Shown one piece after another: positions 45,018-51,733 of a stretch of 64,000 bases of DNA (positions within the stretch are counted from its first letter, which is position 1; every line of letters begins with the position of its first letter). A program made the translations under genes and the position numbers. The notes under the pieces were generated by a model. It saw only the letters and a program-made list of their open reading frames with translations, did not search any database and was not told the DNA's origin. The stretch is from Mucilaginibacter gilvus (GTDB taxonomy: Bacteria > Bacteroidota > Bacteroidia > Sphingobacteriales > Sphingobacteriaceae): the NCBI RefSeq assembly GCF_004054195.1, contig NZ_SBIW01000012.1:310001-374000 (forward strand), read 5' to 3'.

Positions 45018-45797
45018 TTATCTGGTTAAAAGGATGGCAATTATCGACAAAACAGAAACTATTAGGCCGGCTCGTTGAAAAGTAGATCCATCGTTAGCTG
45101 CACGTTGCTCATTTGGCGTTACATAAATTACATCGTTCTTTTTAAGATAAAAGTATGGTGACTTAAAAATGTCTTTTGACTGCAAATTTAACGGAACATA
45201 AATGCGTTCGCCATCAATTTCGCGTATCAGTGTTATTTTTCTTATACCGGTGATATTTAAATCCCCAGCTAAGCTTAAAGCATCCAAAATTGTGGCTCTC
45301 TCGTTAACCATTGTATATGAATTTGGCAATTTCACGTCGCCTATAACCGATACCTTGAAGTTTTGAATACGAACATTGATACTTGGTTTTGTTAACACCG
45401 ACGCTAATTTTTCTTCCAGAAGGTGACCAAACGCTGTTGTAGTCATACCGGTGGCCTTTATTTTGCCATAAAGTGGTAGTGAAATGTTTCCATCGTCGTC
45501 AACAAAATACCCCACAACAGCATTTTCTTCGGAACCGGTTAAATTGCCCGTTGGGCCGTAAGGGCGCTCTAAATTATAGTTAAACATGGCAGATGCTTCC
45601 AAACTTAAACTAATAAAATGGATACCCAGTAAATCGCCGTTTTGAATAGTAAGAGGGGTATAGTTTGAAATCTTCTCCCGCGAAATGGAATCCCTATTCA
45701 AATCCTGTAAGTAAGGGATGTTTTTGTAAGATGTACAGGAGAAATTAAATAATATTAGTACAGCTGCAAAAAAAGTAAATGAGTGTTTCAATTTCAT
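45018..45797 (-). CDS. wza: Wza-type outer-membrane polysaccharide export lipoprotein
   Basis: 259 aa. A lipoprotein signal ends at Cys21 (LFNFSC), then the poly_export domain (IQNGDLLGIHFIS to LPLYGKIKATG) and an SLBB-type domain (VSVIGDVKLPNSYTM), and a C-terminal hydrophobic helix (AGLIVSVLSIIAILL) as usual in Bacteroidota Wza proteins. It forms the periplasmic/outer-membrane conduit with Wzc. First gene of the ~16-kb - strand operon running to 29815. No perfect TAnnTTTG box was found in its 354-base upstream region, which it shares with a divergent deacetylase gene. Confidence 0.95.
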   Translation of the reverse strand: MKLKHSFTFFAAVLILFNFSCTSYKNIPYLQDLNRDSISREKISNYTPLTIQNGDLLGIHFISLSLEASAMFNYNLERPYGPTGNLTGSEENAVVGYFVDDDGNISLPLYGKIKATGMTTTAFGHLLEEKLASVLTKPSINVRIQNFKVSVIGDVKLPNSYTMVNERATILDALSLAGDLNITGIRKITLIREIDGERIYVPLNLQSKDIFKSPYFYLKKNDVIYVTPNEQRAANDGSTFQRAGLIVSVLSIIAILLTR

Positions 45798-46160
45798 ATT
45801 TGATAATTTAACGATAGATTTAAACTGTAATGATGCTTTAACATAGTAGGCAATATGTGTAATAGTTTTTAGTTAAAAAATATTAAAAACGAAATGTAGT
45901 AATAAGCATGGACTTAAGCAAAGCGAAATTTACGACGGCTAAATTAAAGGTGGGGGGCCAATAAATTTCTTTTATGCTGCCTGCCATTCTCGTTTGCTTT
46001 GTTATTAATTTACTGATGCGAAAATAACAAAAAATATGAAATGATGAATTTTAAAAGTTTTTTTTTGCGTAAATTATAGTTTATTTGCCGTTATGTTTAC
46101 GAATTTTTAATTTTGAGTGCATTTTAAGTTAACTCATTTTTTAACTAATAATTGGTTTTT
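45798..46160. other. Divergent promoter region between wza operon and deacetylase
   Basis: About 360 bp, strongly AT-rich, no gene. It contains a good + strand promoter (46085-46115) toward the deacetylase; the wza promoter is not identifiable by consensus. No NusG/UpxY-type antitermination gene or ops-like element is seen next to it. Confidence 0.5.
46085..46115 (+). promoter_or_regulatory. Bacteroidota-type promoter of the deacetylase gene
   Basis: TTG at 46085-46087, a 20-base spacer, and TAATTTTG at 46108-46115 match the -33 TTG / -7 TAnnTTTG consensus. The ATG at 46161 lies 45 bases after the -7 box. Confidence 0.5.
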
Positions 46161-46898
46161 ATGCCTTTTCCGGTTAATGTTTTCGCCAATGCCGATGACT
46201 TTGGATACAGCGCATCTGTAAACAAAGCCATATTATTTTGTTTCGAAAACGAATATATTAACAGTGCCACTCTTTTAACAAATACACCGGGGTTTGAAGA
46301 AGCGGTACAAATTACGCGGGATAATCAATGTGTTAAAAATATAGGGATACACATTAATTTAGCCGAGGGGAAACCGCTTACAAATTTGGGCGAAGCATTT
46401 TTAAACGCAGATGGTTGCTTTAGCCTGCAAAAAACCGGTAAAGCTTCCGGCTTTTTTACCAAAGCCGAAAAACTTGCCCTGGTTAAAGAAATAAGCGCGC
46501 AAATAAATAAAGGCCTAAGTCAGGGTATAGCCATTACCCATATCGATTCGCATTATCATTTGCATACTTTACCCGGGCTTTTTAATTTATTTTTGCATGC
46601 CGCCGGGCAGTTTAAGCTAAAAATGAGGCTGGCCCAAACCTACCGCGAAGGTAGCTACCTTAAGTTTTGGTACCGGCAGTATATTAATAGCCGGATTACC
46701 GCGCGCAAACTTAACTACAGCGATAGGTTTGAATCGGTAAACCATTTTTTATCGCGCGGGCTGTTTTATAACGGGGAGCAAAAAACCGAGGTGATGCTGC
46801 ATCCTGATTTTGACCCGGCCGGTACGCTTACCGACCATTTCGACGCGGAAACTATGGTGAGCTGGTTAAATTATTTAAAGCAACTGCATAAAGGTTAA
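46161..46898 (+). CDS. ChbG/HpnK (YdjC) family polysaccharide/oligosaccharide deacetylase
   Basis: Start set at ATG 46161 (MPFPVNVFANADDFGYS); the upstream TTG at 46152 adds only three residues. ~245 aa. ANADDFGYSASVNKAI has the metal-binding Asp pair, IGIHINLAEGKPLT and THIDSHYHLHTLPGL provide the metal-binding His residues, and a MLHPDFDP segment near the end is typical. These carbohydrate deacetylases remove N-acetyl groups from small glycans, for example chito-oligosaccharides or hopanoid-linked GlcNAc. Next to wza, it may de-N-acetylate a sugar in the polymer or a breakdown product. It has its own promoter. Confidence 0.9.
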   Translation: MPFPVNVFANADDFGYSASVNKAILFCFENEYINSATLLTNTPGFEEAVQITRDNQCVKNIGIHINLAEGKPLTNLGEAFLNADGCFSLQKTGKASGFFTKAEKLALVKEISAQINKGLSQGIAITHIDSHYHLHTLPGLFNLFLHAAGQFKLKMRLAQTYREGSYLKFWYRQYINSRITARKLNYSDRFESVNHFLSRGLFYNGEQKTEVMLHPDFDPAGTLTDHFDAETMVSWLNYLKQLHKG

Positions 46899-47321
46899 AA
46901 TCGTATATAAGCATAATAGACACTCATATTATTGCAATTATTACGTTTTATAGGCCTTTTTTTGAGGTTTAGGTTGCTTGTTTTGTACATGCAAAATTGT
47001 TACAATACTATATACAATGGCAGGCGTAGTTGGTAAACAATTGATTATTAGATTTTTACAATTATTTAATGTTAAATTCAGAACGAAAATTCATTTTAGT
47101 TGTAAATTTTATAATTTTAAACCTTTGTTAGCTATTAAGTTTAATTAATAAATTGGCAGTGGCGATTATTTAAAAGTTTGTTGCTAACGGTATAAGGCAA
47201 GCCGATAAATGAATTTAATTAATAATATATAGAGCATTTTTTATATGTTTAACGAATGTGTTTTATATGAATGGTATTGTTATTCCGATGCATGTCAGAT
47301 TTACTTACTTTTTAAAGAAAA
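46899..47321. other. AT-rich intergenic region
   Basis: 423 bp with no ORF worth calling. A short palindrome ATTGT-T-ACAAT lies at 46996-47006. Presumably holds the promoter of the WecG-like gene; no perfect Bacteroidota -7 box was found. Confidence 0.4.
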
Positions 47322-48089
47322 ATGGATAAATACCAGACTTTAAAATTATTCGACTATTCTATTTTTACCTCAAGCTTAGATCAATTTGATATTAACCAGG
47401 AGTCTAAGTGCATTATTAATACGCTGAACCAATACTGCTACATTATAGCGGAAAAGGACCCTGTTTACAAAAAAGCCCTGGTTGAATCTAACTTACTGCT
47501 TCCGGATGGAATTGGAATTGTTGGCGCTGCAAAAATTCTGAAAAAGGCAAGGATCAAAAAAATTGCCGGTGCCGATCTGCACAACTACCTGCTTAAAAAA
47601 CTAAAGAAGACCGGTGGCCGGGTTTTTTACCTCGGCTCATCAGAAGAAACGCTGGATGGGATCCGTAAACGCCTCTCTATCGAATACCCCAATATAGAGG
47701 TAGGTGTATACTCGCCTCCCTTTAAAACAAAATTCAGCGATGCCGATAATGCCCACATGGTGATGCATATTAACAAATTTAAGCCCGATGTGCTTTTTGT
47801 TGGTATGACCGCCCCCAAGCAGGAAAAATGGGTTTACGCGCATAAAGATGTGCTTGATGTAAATGTAATATGCTCTATAGGTGCCGTATTTGATTTTTAT
47901 TCGGAAACGGTTAAGCGCCCGAGTAAGTTTTGGATAAACCTGGGCCTTGAGTGGTTCATCCGCCTTTTGCATGAACCTAACCACTTGTGGCGCCGTTATT
48001 TGCTTTATGGGCCGGTTTTTATTTACCTGGTACTTAAAGAGAAAATCTCCATGCTGCTTAAAGGGCAAACCCAATTGGCAGATAATTAA
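47322..48089 (+). CDS. WecG/TagA/CpsF family glycosyltransferase (GT26)
   Basis: 255 aa. LLLPDGIGIVGAAKILKKARIKKIAGADLHNYLL carries the PDG Asp proposed as catalytic and the R/K-x-x-G-x-D-L motif, GRVFYLGSSEETLDGI and PDVLFVGMTAPKQEKWVYAHK complete the GT26 pattern, and the Arg-rich amphipathic C-terminus (EWFIRLLHEPNHLWRRYLLYGP) is the membrane-binding tail. Relatives transfer ManNAc or ManNAcA onto a lipid-linked GlcNAc. It stands alone on the + strand after a long AT-rich leader. The exact sugar cannot be told. Confidence 0.94.
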   Translation: MDKYQTLKLFDYSIFTSSLDQFDINQESKCIINTLNQYCYIIAEKDPVYKKALVESNLLLPDGIGIVGAAKILKKARIKKIAGADLHNYLLKKLKKTGGRVFYLGSSEETLDGIRKRLSIEYPNIEVGVYSPPFKTKFSDADNAHMVMHINKFKPDVLFVGMTAPKQEKWVYAHKDVLDVNVICSIGAVFDFYSETVKRPSKFWINLGLEWFIRLLHEPNHLWRRYLLYGPVFIYLVLKEKISMLLKGQTQLADN

Positions 48090-48229
48090 TAAAAATTGCT
48101 GCCACCCCATTTTAAAGAAAAAGGGCCATCCCAGGCCATCTTTACCTTAAATTGAATTCCAACCCATTTTCCCGGTAACTTTTTTGCTTGTTGCCCGTTG
48201 TGTATACATTATCCTTAAAACGCTTAATT

Positions 48230-49177
48230 ATGCTTACGCCGAGGCTACACTATTGTTTTGCTGTTATGATACTTGCAATAGCCTGTACAACCTCCTGCGG
48301 GCAGGTTAATTCGGGGGCAGCCTATAAAAAAGTCAAACCGCTTGTGCTGCGCGGCCAGCACGATAAAGTGATAAGCGGCCTGGATATTACAGGCGATGCC
48401 GCCGACTGCATCCTATTGGTTAAATGCTACAACATCACTATAAAAAACTCGCGCTTTCATCATTCCAAAAAAAATGGTGTTACCATTTTGGCGGGGCATA
48501 ATATAAAGGTGCTTAACTGCTATTTTGAAAAACTGGCAACTGGTGTTTCCGCCACCGAAAGTGAGAGGGTAGATATTAGCCACAACAGCTTTAAAAACAT
48601 GCAGGGGCCGTTCCCCCGCGGGCAGTTTGCCCAGTTTGATGCCGTTTATGGCGCTGGCAACAAAATAAATTACAACACCGGCGAAAACATTGCCGGCCAA
48701 AGCGATCCGCAGGATGCTATTAATGTATATAAAACACATGGCACAGCGGCGAGCCCGGTACAGGTAATAGGTAACCGTATCCGCGGGGGTGGGCCAAGCA
48801 AAGCCGGCGGCGGTATCATGCTGGGCGATAATGGCGGCGCGTATATCATAGCGCAAGATAATATTTTGGCAGATCCCGGGCAGTATGGCATGGCCATAGC
48901 AGGCGGTAATCACATCAGCATTATTAATAATACCATATATGGCCGCCAGCAACCGTTCACCAATGTGGGGCTGTACATTTGGAACCAGCACCAAAGCGGC
49001 TGCCTGCTAAACACCATTGCCGGTAACAAAGTAAACTTTACCAATGCCAAAGGCGCGCCCAACGCCGGCTGGAACCAAGGTAATTGCGGCAAGGTGTCAG
49101 GTTGGGAAACCAACCTGTTCGGCGCGAAGATAGACGCGGCTATCCTCCCCAAACAAATTTTAACCGGGGAGGAATAA
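48230..49177 (+). CDS. Secreted right-handed beta-helix protein
   Basis: Start set at ATG 48230 (MLTPRLHYCFAVMILAIACTTSCGQ), giving ~315 aa with an N-terminal signal peptide and nearby Cys residues that might serve as a lipobox (not a perfect one). The rest is a parallel beta-helix: repeated segments such as DCILLVKCYNITIKNSRFHHSKKNGVTIL, ISHNSFKNM, VIGNRIRGGG, IAQDNILADPGQYGMAIAGGNHISIINNTIYG. These folds occur in polysaccharide lyases, hydrolases and epimerases. Next to a polymer cluster it may bind or cleave the product; catalytic residues are not evident. Confidence 0.82.
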   Translation: MLTPRLHYCFAVMILAIACTTSCGQVNSGAAYKKVKPLVLRGQHDKVISGLDITGDAADCILLVKCYNITIKNSRFHHSKKNGVTILAGHNIKVLNCYFEKLATGVSATESERVDISHNSFKNMQGPFPRGQFAQFDAVYGAGNKINYNTGENIAGQSDPQDAINVYKTHGTAASPVQVIGNRIRGGGPSKAGGGIMLGDNGGAYIIAQDNILADPGQYGMAIAGGNHISIINNTIYGRQQPFTNVGLYIWNQHQSGCLLNTIAGNKVNFTNAKGAPNAGWNQGNCGKVSGWETNLFGAKIDAAILPKQILTGEE

Positions 49178-49213
49178 AATGAACCGTAAAAATGATAATG
49201 TTGCCGCTTTATA

Positions 49214-49221
49214 TAAATTTG
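49214..49221 (+). promoter_or_regulatory. Candidate -7 promoter element before the second flippase gene
   Basis: TAAATTTG matches TAnnTTTG, 63 bases before the ATG at 49285. A TTG occurs nearby but only about 10 bases upstream, so the -33 match is missing. Confidence 0.25.
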
Positions 49222-49284
49222 CGTTAAGCAGTAAACATTAATGTATAATATCACCTTACCGTACCATCGTTTAAACTACCCCCA

Positions 49285-50646
49285 ATGTTTTCCCTTATAA
49301 AAAACAAGGTACAGGCATTTTGGAAGCAAGGCAACGAGCGCAGCCAGCAGGTAAAAAAAAACATCATCTACACCTTTTTAATTCGCGGGCTTAGCGTATT
49401 GATAGGCTTTATGCTGCTGCCGCTCACTATTAATTACCTCAACTCAACCCAGTACGGTATATGGGTCACCATAGCATCGCTGGTGGCGTGGATAAATACT
49501 TTTGATATAGGACTTAGCAACGGCCTGCGCAACAAGCTCGCCCATTCGTTTGCGTTAAACCAGCAGGAGGCCGTCCATCGCGATATCAGCACCACTTATG
49601 CGCTGCTGTTTGGTATAGCTACCACTGTTTTTATAGTTTTTTACAGCGTGGGGCTCTTTTTTAACTGGAACTGGCTGCTGCGCGTACCGCCCACGGTAAA
49701 TTTTGATCTGTGGCCGGTGCTGGTTGTCACCCTGGCATCTTTTTGTATCCAGTTTATATTGCAGCCGGTAAACAGTATTTTGATGGCCATGCACCAGCCT
49801 TTTAAAGCATCGCTGATATTGCTTTTGGGGCAAGCGCTTACCTATGTACTAATTTTTTTGCTCTCTATCTTCACCAAGGGCAATTTGTATTTGCTGGTTT
49901 TGGTGGCGTCGGGTTCGCCGGTGCTGGTATTGCTGCTGGCCAACATCTACCTGTTTGCAACCAGCCTTAAAAGTTTTATGCCCCGGTTTAAGGATGTATT
50001 TCTTAAAAATGCTAAAAGCCTGATGAATGTAAGCGGCGCTTTCTTTTTTATACAGATTGGCGCACTGGTACTTTACGAAACCGACAACGTGGTGATCACC
50101 CGTATACTGGGCCCGCAGGATGTTACCACCTTTAATATCCCGTTCAAGTATTTTTCGGCAATAAGTATTGTTTTTTATATCATCATCACCCCATATTGGA
50201 GCGCTTTTACCGATGCTTACGCCCGGCAGGATTTCGACTGGATAGGAAACGCTATCCGCAAGCTGCGCAAATTTTGGTTGATTGCCACGGGCCTGGCCTT
50301 TTTAATGTACCTGTGCTCGGGCATGGTGTACAGGTTATGGATAGGTAAGGATATTGTGGTACCGGGGATGCTTTCCCTATCCATAGCGGTTTATACCATA
50401 TTACAAACCTGGATGGTGATACACGCCTACGTGCTTAACGGTGTAGGCAAACTGCGTGTACAACTTATACTGGTGATAAGCACTGGCATTATTAACATCC
50501 CGCTCTCGGTATTCCTGATAAAACAAGTAGGGTTGCCCGGCACTGTACTGGCCAATATTATTGTGATGTTTATTACCAATATATTTATCACCTGGCAATG
50601 CAGGCTCATTATGGCCAACAAAGCAACCGGGATATGGAATAAATAA
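49285..50646 (+). CDS. Second polysaccharide flippase (Wzx/MOP superfamily)
   Basis: 453 aa with 12-14 hydrophobic helices. NIIYTFLIRGLSVLIGFMLLPLTINYLNSTQYGIWVTIASLVAWINTFDIGLSNGLRNKLAHSFA is highly characteristic of Wzx/PST transporters (YG.W..... and DIGLSNGLRN). It flips lipid-linked oligosaccharides across the inner membrane. Together with the wza-operon Wzx this gives two flippases in one locus, implying at least two lipid-linked products. It is closed by a clear hairpin terminator at 50664-50685. Confidence 0.92.
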   Translation: MFSLIKNKVQAFWKQGNERSQQVKKNIIYTFLIRGLSVLIGFMLLPLTINYLNSTQYGIWVTIASLVAWINTFDIGLSNGLRNKLAHSFALNQQEAVHRDISTTYALLFGIATTVFIVFYSVGLFFNWNWLLRVPPTVNFDLWPVLVVTLASFCIQFILQPVNSILMAMHQPFKASLILLLGQALTYVLIFLLSIFTKGNLYLLVLVASGSPVLVLLLANIYLFATSLKSFMPRFKDVFLKNAKSLMNVSGAFFFIQIGALVLYETDNVVITRILGPQDVTTFNIPFKYFSAISIVFYIIITPYWSAFTDAYARQDFDWIGNAIRKLRKFWLIATGLAFLMYLCSGMVYRLWIGKDIVVPGMLSLSIAVYTILQTWMVIHAYVLNGVGKLRVQLILVISTGIINIPLSVFLIKQVGLPGTVLANIIVMFITNIFITWQCRLIMANKATGIWNK

Positions 50647-50663
50647 TCCGCTAACCTGTAGCG

Positions 50664-50685
50664 GCGCGATACTTCGCGCTTTTTT
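50664..50685 (+). terminator. Rho-independent terminator after the second flippase gene
   Basis: Stem GCGCGA (50664-50669), loop TACT, stem TCGCGC (50674-50679), then six T residues (50680-50685), 17 bases after the TAA stop. Six perfect GC-rich pairs followed by a U-tract is a strong case. Confidence 0.8.
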
Positions 50686-50718
50686 AACCGGAATTATAAC
50701 AACTTGGTAGTAAAGTAT

Positions 50719-51222
50719 CTAACCGTTGGCTACCACACTTTTTTCTTCTTTTAACTTACGCACCTGGAAGGTAACACCCGTAATAAAAAATACGATGAGT
50801 ATCATCAGGCACGATTTTATTTCGGAGGCGGCTGGGCTGGCAGCGATAGGGGCTGAGATAGGCAACCTGGTAAGGGTTTCTACAATGGCGGGTATCATCG
50901 AAAAAAATAAGGTGCCCGACATCAGGATCGTTTCTACATATTTGGCTTTGTTACCAAGTATACGGAACGACCTGGAATAAATGGCCAGCGGGATCAGTAT
51001 CAATATCATTACACCCAAACCGTGAGCGCCCGTAAAGTGCCCTGTTTTCATGATGGGGAAACCGGTAATGCAAGTAATAACGGTAAAGATGGTATACCAT
51101 TTGCCCGCGCCCTTTAGCGGATTTATCTTCCCAAAACGAAACGAGGCATAAAACCCAAAAAACAACGCCACTATGCTGATAGCAGTATGAATGATCCCTA
51201 AAACTGAAAGATGATTTGGCAT
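50719..51222 (-). CDS. Small four-helix membrane protein, unknown function
   Basis: 167 aa with four to five hydrophobic segments. Conserved-looking histidines sit in or at the ends of helices (IIHTAISIVALFFGFYASF, MKTGHFTGAHGLGVMILIL), a layout reminiscent of DUF2306-like or other small heme-type membrane proteins, but I cannot assign a family confidently. A charged C-terminus (VRKLKEEKS) is probably cytoplasmic. It is convergent with the flippase gene and divergent from the small basic ORF starting near 51398. No operon partners. Confidence 0.65.
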   Translation of the reverse strand: MPNHLSVLGIIHTAISIVALFFGFYASFRFGKINPLKGAGKWYTIFTVITCITGFPIMKTGHFTGAHGLGVMILILIPLAIYSRSFRILGNKAKYVETILMSGTLFFSMIPAIVETLTRLPISAPIAASPAASEIKSCLMILIVFFITGVTFQVRKLKEEKSVVANG

Positions 51223-51397
51223 GGTTGTGAAGTTTGAGGTGATAAATAATAATAATTATAGGCAATATATAATATTATTAAATACTATGCAACCTTTGGT
51301 TGTATTTACCGTAAAAGCGGCGTTTTTAGTAACTTTCGCTTGCAGCGCCCCTTTTTTATTTTCAATAGCATGCTTAAATTTTTATAGTTGCATAACC

Positions 51398-51616
51398 ATG
51401 GATAACCAACCAAAAATGAGACCCGAATGGGTGCCCGAAGCCTACAAAACGGAGGCGGTAGATAAGACTGTGGGTGCTAAGCCGGTGGTTAAGCTCTATG
51501 TAGAAAAGAGCGGGTTTAAGCGGTGCCTAAAAAGCCTGACCCCGCGTAAACTAAACCCGGGTGGCGGGAAAGCCGCGCCTACCGGCGGCTTGGACAGAAA
51601 ACGGGGCAGAACCTAA
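51398..51616 (+). CDS. Hypothetical small basic protein
   Basis: 72 aa from ATG 51398 (MDNQPKMRPEWVPEAYKTEAVDK), ending in a Gly/Lys/Arg-rich tail (NPGGGKAAPTGGLDRKRGRT). The frame is open back to 51221, with hydrophobic residues upstream, so a longer form is possible. No family recognised. The amino-acid make-up could be a disordered basic protein or a chance ORF; no clear promoter. Confidence 0.3.
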   Translation: MDNQPKMRPEWVPEAYKTEAVDKTVGAKPVVKLYVEKSGFKRCLKSLTPRKLNPGGGKAAPTGGLDRKRGRT

Positions 51617-51658
51617 GCCACTAAGCACTGCAGTTGCTTTCCTAAAATATAGGAGTTT

Positions 51659-51702
51659 TTCAAAAAACAAAAAACCAGGAGCGCTTTTACTTGCGTCCTG
51701 GT
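51659..51702 (-). terminator. Rho-independent terminator of the sugar dehydrogenase gene
   Basis: On the - strand, an ACCAGGACGC / GCG(C)TCCTGGT hairpin (51674-51702; one bulged base, 8-base loop) is followed by T-rich sequence (TTTTTTGTTTTTTG, 51660-51673). It lies ~32 bases after the stop at 51734. A strong match to an intrinsic terminator. Confidence 0.8.
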
Positions 51703-51733
51703 CTTGACTCTTGAATCTCGATTCTCTAAAACG

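Noticed and set aside
45798..46160. ops/JUMPstart or UpxY-type antitermination element before the wza operon
   Set aside because: No matching sequence and no NusG-like gene seen nearby.
48413..48994. 193-aa - strand ORF opposite the beta-helix protein
   Set aside because: Antisense to a protein with clear repeats and a signal peptide; no independent features.
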